Part shown: positions 16,446-24,332 of the stretch, in pieces
How positions within the stretch are numbered: the stretch's first letter is position 1
Layout: the number at the start of each line of letters is the position of its first letter
Source: CAYYWP01 sp050176585
GTDB taxonomy: Bacteria; Desulfobacterota; Binatia; HRBIN30; CADEER01
Assembly: GCA_050176585.1 (NCBI GenBank)
Contig: JBFXHX010000033.1
Coordinates: 1 to 43,692 of the forward strand
DNA: 43,692 nucleotides
Direction: 5' to 3'
Made by a program: the position numbers and the translations under genes
Notes under the pieces: model-generated
What the model saw: the letters and a program-made list of their open reading frames with translations, nothing else
Told to the model about the DNA's origin: nothing
Database searches by the model: none

Positions 16446-17552
16446 TCACCGGCCGCGCCGGGCCTGCGACGAGCGGCCGCGCGTGCCACGGCCGCCACCG
16501 CTCTTCGCGCGCCCCTGTCCGCCCGCGCTCTTCGGCGCGTTGCGCGCACGCCCCTTCATCGCCCGGCCTCCGGAACCGGTGCCGCCTCTGCGCGGGCCGC
16601 CGCCAGCACCGACTCTGGCACGGTTTCTGGCAGTACCGCCTTGGCCCCTACCGCCTTGGCCGCTCGCGCCTTGGCCTCTCGCGGCTTGGCCGCGGCCGCC
16701 TCGACCGCTTCCGGCTCGACCCGTGCCCCGCGCAGCCTGCCGGGCGCCACCGCTGGAGCGGGATCTGCGATCGCCGGCGCGCTCACTGCGGTTGCTGCGT
16801 CCCTGGCCTACGGTACGCTCTCCCGCGGTTTCGCCGACGCGGCGCCGGGAGGTCTGGCCGCCGCCACCGCGTGCGGACATCCCGCCGCGCCCGCGTCCGG
16901 AGGACTCTCCGCCGCGTCCGCGTCCGGAGCTCGCTCCACCGCGCCCGCGTCCGGAGCTCTCTCCGCCACGCCCACGACCGGAGCTCGCTCCACCGGCGCC
17001 GCGACCGGAGCTCCCTCGGCGGCCACGCGCGGAGGACTCTCCACCGCGCCGCGCCGAGGCGTCGCTACTCCCGCGCGCACGCGAGATCTGCGCACTGGAG
17101 CGCCGCCCGGACGATTCACTGCCGGTCCGCGGTCGCGATGACCCGCCGCCCGCGCGCCGCTTGTCGCGAGCAGATGACCGGCCGCCGCTCGTTCGCGCGC
17201 GGGCCGCACCGCGCGCGGCGCGTTTTCCCCCGCCGCTCTCGCGCTCAGAACCGCGATCGGCGGCGCGCTGCGCCATCTCGTCGCGGCTGACGAACTTGAA
17301 AAACCGACTCAGCCCGCCGGACGCCGTGCGATCCTGATAGAGAAACGCGAGTCGCCGATCCTCGAAGATACGGAAGAACTCCTCCCAGGGAATCGGCTCG
17401 AGCGTGTCTTCGCCGCTGTAGCCGGGAAAATCGATGCGCAACACCCCACCCTCACCATCCGCGGTATCCCTCACTATCGCCGGACGACCGCCGCGCTCCT
17501 CGACCCAGCGTCGAATTTCATCGTGATCGACGGTGAATTTTGCCTGCGCCAT
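16446..17552 (-). CDS. Conserved N-domain protein with long RGG-repeat tail
   Basis: A 368-residue protein. Residues 1-95 (FTVDHDEIRRWVEERGG, GVLRIDFPGYSGEDTLEPI, WEEFFRIFEDRRLAFLYQD) are a compact conserved-looking domain; homologues have been seen mislabelled as glucan-branching enzyme, but no glycoside-hydrolase motif exists. Residues 96-368 are almost entirely Arg, Gly, Ser and Ala, with tandem SSGRGRGG[E/A] units, and are surely disordered and highly basic. RGG tails commonly bind RNA or DNA and drive condensation. GGAGGTG 4 nt before ATG 17552 fixes the start. It ends 7 nt before the F420-oxidoreductase start, so the two form an operon. Function unknown. Confidence 0.78.
   Translation of the reverse strand: MAQAKFTVDHDEIRRWVEERGGRPAIVRDTADGEGGVLRIDFPGYSGEDTLEPIPWEEFFRIFEDRRLAFLYQDRTASGGLSRFFKFVSRDEMAQRAADRGSERESGGGKRAARGAARARTSGGRSSARDKRRAGGGSSRPRTGSESSGRRSSAQISRARGSSDASARRGGESSARGRRGSSGRGAGGASSGRGRGGESSGRGRGGASSGRGRGGESSGRGRGGMSARGGGGQTSRRRVGETAGERTVGQGRSNRSERAGDRRSRSSGGARQAARGTGRAGSGRGGRGQAARGQGASGQGGRGQGGTARNRARVGAGGGPRRGGTGSGGRAMKGRARNAPKSAGGQGRAKSGGGRGTRGRSSQARRGR
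16882..17016 (-). repeat. Five tandem 27-bp repeats coding GRGRGG[E/A]SS units
   Basis: Five consecutive 27-bp units (16882, 16909, 16936, 16963 and 16990, ending 17016) vary around CCGCCGCGCCCGCGTCCGGA plus a 7-nt end. They encode 9-residue steps of the RGG tail, two alternating forms ending in Glu or Ala. In-frame expansion or contraction here would change tail length without breaking the gene. Confidence 0.8.
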
Positions 17553-17840
17553 CGCACACCTCCGGTGGCGGCCCGTAGGAGCAAGTTCGCGGCCACCGCT
17601 GTGCGCAAACGGCCGCGCAGGGCAAGGTCGAAAGCGCGAATCGCTTTGCACGAATGCGCGTAGATTCTGCGCCCGCCGTGGGCGTGCCGCGACCACGACG
17701 CCATGCGCAGGGCGCAGCCGCCGCGCGCGGTCGACGCTCACATGCGGCATTGCTCGCGCGGGTCCGCACGCGACATTCAGACAAAATATCTGACCGCTGA
17801 ATATGCAGTGTTGCACGTGTTTCGGTAAAACCCGCGCGAC

Positions 17841-17875
17841 CGGCACGGGCGATGCAAACAGGCAGCAACATTGCT
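17841..17875 (+). promoter_or_regulatory. Two adjacent sigma-54-type elements before the third CgeB gene
   Basis: CGGCACGGGCGATGCA (17841-17856) and AGGCAGCAACATTGCT (17860-17875) each have GG and GC separated by 10 nt. The second shares GGCAGC-N4-TTGCT with the promoters at 1864 and 29452; the first has the better -24 box. From the second, transcription would start near 17886, about 76 nt before ATG 17962. The divergent spacer 17553-17961 also has ATTCAG...CTGAAT and TCAGA-N7-TCTGA inverted repeats around 17775-17805, possible activator or repressor sites. Confidence 0.6.
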
Positions 17876-17961
17876 CAGCTGCACGGGTGGGGCATGCTTC
17901 GTGCAAAACCGCGGCACGGGTGTGTCGGCGGCTCTGGGGCAGTGTAGCGTCGGGTGACTGC

Positions 17962-19038
17962 ATGCGCATCGCAATCTTCGGCCTCACCGTCTCCTCATCG
18001 TGGGGCAACGGTCACGCGACCACTTGGCGCGGCGTCCTGAAAGCGTTGCACCGCGACGGTCACCAAGTGACCTTCTTCGAGCGCGACGTGCCGTACTATG
18101 CGGCGGCGCGAGATCTCCGCGCGCCGGATTTCGTAGAATTAGTACTGTACGAGGACTGGAGCGCCGTTGCCGGAGCCGCACGGCGCGCCGTCGCCGAAGC
18201 CGAGGTGGCGATCGCCACCTCGTATTGCCCTGACGGCTTGTCCGCGTCGCGGCTGATGCTCGACGCAGGCCGCGGCGCCCGGGTCTTCTACGACATCGAC
18301 ACGCCGGTCACACTCGCCGCACTGGCCCAGCACGGCGTCGCGGTGCCGAATGGGGCGCGCTACCTGACCGCCGATCTGATCCCGGAGTTCGACCTGTATC
18401 TCAGCTTCACGGGCGGGCCGGTGCTCGACGAGCTGCGCCAGACCTGGAAGGCGCGCCGCACCGCGCCGCTCTACTGCTCGGTCGATCCCGATTCGCACCA
18501 GCCAGCTGCGCCCGCGGAGCAGTTCCGCTGCGCGCTCGGCTACCTCGGCACGTACGCAGTCGACCGCCAGACCGCTCTCGAAGCGCTGCTGTTTCGCACC
18601 GCGGAGCGATTTCCGGATCAACGCTTCGCGGTAGCGGGCAGCCTTTACCCCGCCGCCATCGCTTGGCCGCGCAACGTCGACCGCTGCGAGCACCTGCGGC
18701 CTGCGGAGCACGCTTCGTTCTATTGCGCCAACCGGCTGACCTTGAACCTCACCCGCGACGCGATGAAGCGCATCGGCTACTCGCCATCCGTGCGGCTCTT
18801 CGAAGCCGCGGCGTGTGGGACGCCCATCATCACCGATCGCTGGCCGGGGATAGAGGCATTTCTTCTACCCGGCGAAGAGATCCTGGTGGTGGACGATGCC
18901 GACGGGGTCGCGGCGGCGCTCGAATACAGCGACGCCGAATTGGCCGCGGTCGCCGCGGCCGCGCGGGCGCACACGTTGGCAGCGCACAGCGGCAGCGCGC
19001 GTGCGCGCGAGCTCATCGCGGCGTGCGCCGCGTGCTGA
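17962..19038 (+). CDS. CgeB-family glycosyltransferase (paralogue 3)
   Basis: A 358-residue CgeB-type glycosyltransferase. The N-terminus is IAIFGLTVSSSWGNGHATTW, then FFERDVPYYAAARDLRAP; the middle has FYDIDTPVTL; the donor half has SVRLFEAAACGTPIITDRWP and LLPGEEILVVDDAD. It shares its architecture with the two paralogues in the first operon and likely builds the same glycan. It leads a plus-strand unit with the nucleotidyltransferase (6-nt gap) and the acyltransferase. A sigma-54-type promoter pair precedes it. Confidence 0.84.
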   Translation: MRIAIFGLTVSSSWGNGHATTWRGVLKALHRDGHQVTFFERDVPYYAAARDLRAPDFVELVLYEDWSAVAGAARRAVAEAEVAIATSYCPDGLSASRLMLDAGRGARVFYDIDTPVTLAALAQHGVAVPNGARYLTADLIPEFDLYLSFTGGPVLDELRQTWKARRTAPLYCSVDPDSHQPAAPAEQFRCALGYLGTYAVDRQTALEALLFRTAERFPDQRFAVAGSLYPAAIAWPRNVDRCEHLRPAEHASFYCANRLTLNLTRDAMKRIGYSPSVRLFEAAACGTPIITDRWPGIEAFLLPGEEILVVDDADGVAAALEYSDAELAAVAAAARAHTLAAHSGSARARELIAACAAC

Positions 19039-19044
19039 GGCGGC

Positions 19045-19791
19045 GTGGCAATCCTCGGCGTCATTCCCGCTGCGGGCGCTGGCAGCCGAATTCAGCCGCT
19101 GGCGTTTTCCAAGGAGATGCTGCCGGTCGGCAGCCGGGTGGATGCGAATGGCGTCGAGCGCCCCAAAGCGGTGAGCGAGTACCTGCTCGAGCGCATGCTC
19201 GTGGCGGGCGCCGACCGCGTCTGTTTCGTGATCGCGCCGGAGAAGACGGACATCATGCCGTATTACGCGCATCATCCGGCGTGCCGGCGCATTTGTTACG
19301 TCGTGCAGGAGTCGCCGGCCGGCCTGTGCGATGCGATCTTTCGCGCTGCGCCACTGGTCGCGCCTGGCGATGAGATCCTGGTCGGCTTGCCCGATACCGT
19401 CTGGTCTCCGCTCGACGGCTTCACGCGGCTCCCGGCCGGCGAGCTCGCGTTCCTCCTGTTTCCGGTCTCGCGCCCGGAGTGGTTCGACGCGGTCGTGACC
19501 GAAGGCGATGCGGTGATCGAGATACAGGTCAAGTCGCCGGCAGCGGCGACGCACTGGGTCTGGGGCGCGTTCCGCCTTCCGGGGGCGATCTTCACACGCC
19601 TGCATGCCCTCTGGCAGGCTCCGGGACGCGGCGATCAGTACGTCGGCACGCTGGTCAATGCCTTCCTCCGCGCCGGCGGCACCGCGCGCGGCATTCCGGC
19701 GGGCGAGCGCTATTGCGATATCGGCACTCTCGAGGGCTATCGAGCCGCCGTCGCCATGCTCGGCAATCCCAGCCCGGAGCTCGCGGCGTGA
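19045..19791 (+). CDS. Sugar-1-phosphate nucleotidyltransferase (RfbA-like)
   Basis: A 248-residue nucleotidyltransferase of the GT-A-like NTP_transferase fold. The nucleotide-binding start is GVIPAAGAGSRIQPLAFSKE (G11, G13, R15, K23), a slightly altered G-x-G-x-R-x-x-P-x-x-x-x-K-x-M signature. VGLPDTVW is the metal-binding region and the end has ERYCDIGTLEGYRAAV. Such enzymes make dTDP- or UDP-sugars from sugar-1-phosphate and NTP, and would feed the epimerases and glycosyltransferases nearby. GTG 19045 is the only sensible start, 6 nt after the CgeB stop. Its stop overlaps the next start (GTGA). Confidence 0.83.
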   Translation: MAILGVIPAAGAGSRIQPLAFSKEMLPVGSRVDANGVERPKAVSEYLLERMLVAGADRVCFVIAPEKTDIMPYYAHHPACRRICYVVQESPAGLCDAIFRAAPLVAPGDEILVGLPDTVWSPLDGFTRLPAGELAFLLFPVSRPEWFDAVVTEGDAVIEIQVKSPAAATHWVWGAFRLPGAIFTRLHALWQAPGRGDQYVGTLVNAFLRAGGTARGIPAGERYCDIGTLEGYRAAVAMLGNPSPELAA

Positions 19792-20747
19792 TCCGCCTCT
19801 GGCAGGGGACTGGTGGGCTCGCCGCGGCGGCGAACGAGTGGCGCGGCTACGAGCCGGCAAGCGTGTTTCAGCGCTACGAGCTCGCCCGGGCGTGGTGGGA
19901 ATCGTACGGCGGCGATGCCCAGCTCGTGATCGTGCGCGCCGAGAGCGCTGGCGGCAGCGCGCTGTTGCCACTCGTGCGCTGCAGCGCCGCGCCGCAGTTC
20001 GAGGTGCTCGGCGCGGGCAGCTTCGATCACCTCGACGTCCTGCTCCGTGGCGTCGCGCCGCTCGACCGCGTGCGCGACGCATTGGCGTGCATCGGTTGCC
20101 GCCATCTTCGGATTCGCGCCACGCCGCGCGCCAGCGCGCTGGCGCAGATGGTCCCGCAGGTGTTCACCGCAGCCGATGAGCGGCCGTTCAGCGCCATGCC
20201 GGTCGTGCACACTGGCAGCACCACCGCGGCGGAGCTGCGGCAGCGCCACCCGCGCGGCGCGTACCGGCACCGCCGCCTGCTGGCGCGCGGCGGGCGCGTC
20301 GAAGACGTGACCGAAGCGCGGACCGCGAGGCACCTGCTCGCCTGGGCGCTGCGACACAAGCGCGCGGCCCTCGACGACGCCCAACGCGATTGGCTCGACC
20401 CGGATGCGCGTTTCGAGGGCTGGCTGGCGGCGCTCATCGACCAGCACCTCGGCGGGCTGGTCCGCCTGGTCCAGCTCAAGGTCGCGAGCGCGACCGCTGC
20501 AACTCTGCTGTTCTTCGCCGAAAGCTCGCGCTGGAGCCTCTACCTCATCGCATACGATCCGGAGTTCCGGAGCGACTCGCCCGGCGCGGTGCTGCTGTGG
20601 TCGGTGCTCGAACGCGCCGCCGAGTCGCACGTCCCGTCGGTGAACATGTTGACTGGCGAGCAGTGGTTCAAGACCCGCTGGCAAGACGGCGCTGTGCCGC
20701 TGGTGACCATCGACGCCGTACTGAATCAGGCGGCGATCTGCGCATAG
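19788..20747 (+). CDS. GNAT/CelD-like acyltransferase
   Basis: A 319-residue protein resembling the CelD/BcsL and FemAB-like GNAT group: an N-terminal GNAT half (FQRYELARAWWESYGGDAQL) and a C-terminal half ending SLYLIAYDPEFRSDSPGAVLLWSVLERAAE with a catalytic-fold segment before the final strand. These proteins acylate sugars or peptides in exopolysaccharide loci. GTG at 19788 overlaps the previous stop (GTGA). The last 22 nt overlap the convergent GT4 gene. Assigned to glycan acylation by context; acyl donor unknown. Confidence 0.7.
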   Translation: MIRLWQGTGGLAAAANEWRGYEPASVFQRYELARAWWESYGGDAQLVIVRAESAGGSALLPLVRCSAAPQFEVLGAGSFDHLDVLLRGVAPLDRVRDALACIGCRHLRIRATPRASALAQMVPQVFTAADERPFSAMPVVHTGSTTAAELRQRHPRGAYRHRRLLARGGRVEDVTEARTARHLLAWALRHKRAALDDAQRDWLDPDARFEGWLAALIDQHLGGLVRLVQLKVASATAATLLFFAESSRWSLYLIAYDPEFRSDSPGAVLLWSVLERAAESHVPSVNMLTGEQWFKTRWQDGAVPLVTIDAVLNQAAICA

Positions 20748-21733
20748 AGCGCCAGGTACTCGCGCGCCATCCGCCGCGCCGAAAAGCGCGTCTCGGCCCG
20801 GCGCCGGCATTCATCGGGCGAGAGCTCGCCGCAGCGCGCGATCGCGCACGCCATGCCCTGCTCGCCATCGACGACGAATCCGGTGCGGCCATCCTCCACC
20901 ACTTCGGGCAGCGCACCGCGCCGAAAGCAGATCACCGGCGCACCGCTCGCGGCCGCCTCCATAGCGACCAACGAGCTGGTCTCCTCCACCTCCGACGGAA
21001 TCAGCACGCAGCGCGCCACCGCCAACAACTCCCGTTTCGCCGTGGGCGTCGGCGATCCGACCCACTGCACCGCCGTACCGAGATGGGGAGCGATGGCGGT
21101 CGCAAAGTACTGCTTGTGGCTGTCGAACTCGTATACCTTGCCGATCACCACGAGCGGGATGCCCGCTTCGCGGGCGGCCGCGATGGCGTGATGGAATCCC
21201 TTTTCAGGACAGACGCGGCCGACGACGACGGCGAACTCGCGGCGGCCCGCACCGACGCGGAAGTGCTCGAGGGCGATGCCGTTGCGCACCACCGGCAGGT
21301 GATCGCGCCAGGGCGCGGCGTATTGCCCGCGCTGATGCTCGGACACGAGATTGTAGAAACAGCGTCCGCTGCTGACCAACGGATCGCGCCGATAGAGGCT
21401 CCGCGCGCGGTGCAACGTCGCGAGCAGCGCGACCTCGGCGCTCCAGCCGTGCTGGACCTCGGCGCCGTGGTCGTGTGCCACGTCGAAGCGCTCGCACGCG
21501 AGCAGCGCGCTCAAGGACGCGGCGAAGCTGCGACACGATTCCGCGTAGCTGGCGTTCGCCCGCGCCGAGCAGACCTGCCGCCCGGACACCCGCGACCCCT
21601 CGCGCGCCAGGACGGTGCATGCATGCCCCTGGCGGGTGAGCTCTCGATCGACCAGGCCCAGTATCTGTTCGCTGCCGCCCGCGCTCGCGGGCGACACCGG
21701 CTCGAAGGGATACGCGATCAGCAGCACGCGCAT
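20726..21733 (-). CDS. GT4-type glycosyltransferase
   Basis: A 335-residue GT-B glycosyltransferase. It has the glycine-rich acceptor loop (SPASAGGSEQILGLVDREL), the interdomain VVRNGI (148-153), the donor-domain VGRVCPEKG (171-179) and the E-x7-E region EETSSLVAMEAAASG (250-264). This is classic GT4, often mannosyl- or glucosyltransferase-like. Start ATG 21733 has GGAGG 5 nt upstream and overlaps the PIG-L gene by 16 nt. It is the last gene of a minus-strand operon with PIG-L deacetylase and phosphopentomutase, and converges on the acyltransferase. Confidence 0.86.
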   Translation of the reverse strand: MRVLLIAYPFEPVSPASAGGSEQILGLVDRELTRQGHACTVLAREGSRVSGRQVCSARANASYAESCRSFAASLSALLACERFDVAHDHGAEVQHGWSAEVALLATLHRARSLYRRDPLVSSGRCFYNLVSEHQRGQYAAPWRDHLPVVRNGIALEHFRVGAGRREFAVVVGRVCPEKGFHHAIAAAREAGIPLVVIGKVYEFDSHKQYFATAIAPHLGTAVQWVGSPTPTAKRELLAVARCVLIPSEVEETSSLVAMEAAASGAPVICFRRGALPEVVEDGRTGFVVDGEQGMACAIARCGELSPDECRRRAETRFSARRMAREYLALYAQIAA

Positions 21734-22464
21734 CCGGCCTCCAGTGCCGCGAAGGCGTCGATCAGCGCCTCTGCGCGAACCGGCCAGCCCCACCGCTCGT
21801 AAAGCGTCGGAGCGGGTCCGGGGCGAACGCCGAAGTCGTGCGGCCAGGCCTCGCGATAACGCTCGCGGTCGCAGGCGAACTGCCCGAGCACCGCCGCTTG
21901 CGAAGCGTATACCGCGATCAAGCCGCGCTTGAAGACTTCCTGCGATGGCGACAAGCGCCGCTCCACGCCGGCCTCACCGGCCGCGAAGGTGAACGGCTCC
22001 AGTCCATCGCGATCGCAATACAGCGCGAACTGAAAATGTGCCGCGGCGCACCGGCGCGCCAGGCGCGCGGCGAGGTAGGCGGCTACGTCGTGATCCGGGT
22101 GCCCGCCGTCATACGCCGGCGACCAAATCACACCCGGCCGCTGGTCGGCCGCGAGCGCGGTGAGCTCGCGCTCGAGACGCGGCAGGTCGCGATAGGATTC
22201 CATGTCCACCGCAGCGAAGAAGTGCACCGCCGCGCTGCCGACGCCGAGCCGCGCGGCTGCGGCGAGCGCCTCTGCGCGCCGGCGGGCCGCGTATGCCTCG
22301 CGCGAGGCAGAGGGTGTGCTGAAGTACGCGGGGTCGCGCGGGGCGCCATCGGTAAGAAATGCCAGGTGGGCGGTCGGCCACTCCTGGAGCCCAGCAGCGA
22401 ATCCGACCACCTCGTCGTCCGGATGCGCAACGACGATCAACGCCTCTGTCGCCGCGGGTGCCAT
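21718..22464 (-). CDS. PIG-L/LmbE family N-deacetylase
   Basis: A 248-residue zinc deacetylase of the PIG-L family. The metal and catalytic residues are in AHPDDE (H14, D16, D17) and GGHPDHDV in the middle. Members remove acetyl from GlcNAc-inositol, lipid-linked or antibiotic sugars (mycothiol, bacillithiol and teicoplanin pathways). Placement between a GT4 gene and phosphopentomutase is typical of small glycoside pathways. ATG 22464 (MAPAATE) is used; GTG codons 9 and 15 nt upstream are alternatives. It starts 5 nt after the phosphopentomutase stop, so the two are cotranscribed. Confidence 0.86.
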   Translation of the reverse strand: MAPAATEALIVVAHPDDEVVGFAAGLQEWPTAHLAFLTDGAPRDPAYFSTPSASREAYAARRRAEALAAAARLGVGSAAVHFFAAVDMESYRDLPRLERELTALAADQRPGVIWSPAYDGGHPDHDVAAYLAARLARRCAAAHFQFALYCDRDGLEPFTFAAGEAGVERRLSPSQEVFKRGLIAVYASQAAVLGQFACDRERYREAWPHDFGVRPGPAPTLYERWGWPVRAEALIDAFAALEAGCACC

Positions 22465-22469
22465 GCCGA

Positions 22470-23783
22470 TCACCCGCACCGGCGCGCGACCGGCGCACCA
22501 GATGCCGCGACGCGCGCGGCCGGCGGCTGAATCGCCCCGAGAAAGGAGCGCCCCGCCAAGTGCGCCGGCCGGATGCTGCCGGTAAGCGCCTCGAAGACGG
22601 TGGCGCCGACGTCGCCGAAAGTCTGGCGCACCCCCAGCCACTGGCCGCCGCCCACGCGGGTACCGGTGACCGCGAGCACCGGCGCATACTCGCGCGTGTG
22701 ATCCGTGCCGTGGTGCGTCGGATCGTTTCCGTGGTCGGCGGTGATGAGCAGCAGTGTGGTATCGTCGAGCATCTCGACCAACTCCGCCAACGCCGCATCG
22801 AACGCCTCCAGCGCGTCGGCAAAGCCGCGCACGTCGCGCCGGTGACCGTAGGACATGTCGAAATCGACGAGGTTGCAAAACAACAGACCCGGGCGGCGCT
22901 CGGCCAAGAGCCCACGCAGCACTGCGAGCCCCTGTGCGTTGTCGCGCGTGTCGAGGTTTTCGTCCAGCCCTTGGTCCGCGAACAAGTTGCCGATCTTACC
23001 GATACCCAGCGTCGCGACGCCGGCGTCCTGCAACGCACCGAGCACGGTGGGCGCCGGAGGCACCACGGAGATGTCCTTGCGGCCGGCGGTGCGCGCGAAA
23101 GGCACACCACCCGCCGGGTCGCCGCGGAAGGGGCGCGCGATCACGCGCGCGACGCGCAGCGCATCGGCGTAGCGCCGCGCCGAGTGGCAGACGGCGTACA
23201 GGCGCTCGAGCCCGAAATGCTCTTCATGGGCGGCGACCTGCCAGACGCTGTCGGCACTGGTGTACAGGATCGGGCGGCCGCTGCGCACGTGCTCTTCGCC
23301 GAGCTGGGCCATTATCTCGGTGCCGCTCGCGGGACAGTTGCCCAGCACGCCGGGTAAGTCGTTCTCGGCCGCCCAGGCCGCCACCGTGTCGGCCGGGAAG
23401 CCGCGGGGGTAGGTCGCGAATGCGTCGCGGACGATCACCCCGGCCAGCTCCCAATGGCCGACTGTGCTGTCCTTGCCGGCGGACTGTTCCAGCGCGGTGC
23501 CGTAGGCGCCGCAGCCTTCGCGCGCGCGCAGCGGCGGAACTCCTGCGATCGCGGTGACGTTGCCGAGCCCGCAACGCTGCAGCGCCGGGAGGCGCAGCAT
23601 TCGGCCGCTCGCGGCCAGAGCGCGCGACAGATTGCCGAGCGTGTTTGCGCCGGCATCGCCATATGCGCCCGCGTCCGGAAGCGCGCCGGCGCCTACGCCA
23701 TCCAGCACGATCCACGCCGCGCGCTCGCATGGAGCGTTTTCCCGCACCGGCTTCGACCTGACCGTTGCTCGCCTCTGATTCAT
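22470..23783 (-). CDS. deoB: Phosphopentomutase
   Basis: A 437-residue member of the alkaline-phosphatase superfamily that interconverts (deoxy)ribose-1-phosphate and -5-phosphate. Motifs: VLDGVGAGALPDAG (metal D28), AGANTLGN, SAGKDSTVGHWELAG (101-115), NLVDFDMSYGHRRD and ITADHGNDPTHHGTDHTRE. From memory, the Bacillus enzyme's phospho-acceptor Thr sits in KDTMTGHWE; here that position is Ser106 and the next Thr is Val. Ser can serve as nucleophile in this superfamily. The N-terminal 20 residues are extra. Start ATG 23783. It leads the deoB/PIG-L/GT4 operon. Confidence 0.92.
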   Translation of the reverse strand: MNQRRATVRSKPVRENAPCERAAWIVLDGVGAGALPDAGAYGDAGANTLGNLSRALAASGRMLRLPALQRCGLGNVTAIAGVPPLRAREGCGAYGTALEQSAGKDSTVGHWELAGVIVRDAFATYPRGFPADTVAAWAAENDLPGVLGNCPASGTEIMAQLGEEHVRSGRPILYTSADSVWQVAAHEEHFGLERLYAVCHSARRYADALRVARVIARPFRGDPAGGVPFARTAGRKDISVVPPAPTVLGALQDAGVATLGIGKIGNLFADQGLDENLDTRDNAQGLAVLRGLLAERRPGLLFCNLVDFDMSYGHRRDVRGFADALEAFDAALAELVEMLDDTTLLLITADHGNDPTHHGTDHTREYAPVLAVTGTRVGGGQWLGVRQTFGDVGATVFEALTGSIRPAHLAGRSFLGAIQPPAARVAASGAPVARRCG

Positions 23784-24332
23784 GCCGCGCCCGTAATTCG
23801 TTCTTGGCGCGATCGCGCGGTCAGCTCTGTAGCGGAGCATGCGATCTCGCGCCTCGCACTGCGGCAAGAGCACCTGTGTGCGCGCCGCGTTTGCCGCGTC
23901 GCGGAATCGGCGGCACTGGCATGCGCAGTGCACATGCTGGTGCTCCACGCAGCATGCCAGCTCAGAACGTGAGTTGCTGAGCCGGCGTGCGTCGCGCGCC
24001 GCTCGGCGCTCCAGCAGAAGCTACAGCGCGGAGCAGATCTTGCGCGGTCTCTCGCGCGGCGCGCTGGCGGGCGCTATCGCGATGCGCGCGACGCGCTTCG
24101 CGCACGCGCATCGCACGGCGTCCTTACACTGCGGCTGTAAGCCCTGCGCGCTTTCGCGCGCGCCGCGCGCCGCACTCGGAAGCATCGCGAGCGCAGCCGC
24201 GGGGCATGCGCCTTGCACCGCCCGGTTTCGCGCAGACGCGACGGCGGACATTACAACGTCCACACCGGGATACACCTCGCGTGGCACATCACTCAGATAC
24301 GCAACGCAGCCATTCACGAAGGAGGAACCACC
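23784..24332. other. Long divergent spacer between deoB and the BON gene
   Basis: About 550 bp with no convincing gene; the frames open here read as Arg/Ala-rich shadow sequence. CTTACA (24123-24128) and TGTAAG (24136-24141) form a 6-bp dyad with a 7-nt centre, about 190 nt before the BON start, a plausible operator. TGGCATGCGCAGTGCA at 23917 has sigma-54-like spacing but lies some 400 nt from the next start. Confidence 0.4.

Noticed and set aside
16446..17552. Glucan-branching enzyme label seen for similar proteins.
   Set aside because: No glycoside-hydrolase 13 or 57 motif is present; the label appears to be a propagated misannotation.
23917..23932. TGGCATGCGCAGTGCA as a sigma-54 promoter of the BON gene.
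   Set aside because: Spacing fits, but the -12 box is imperfect and the site is about 400 nt from the start codon.
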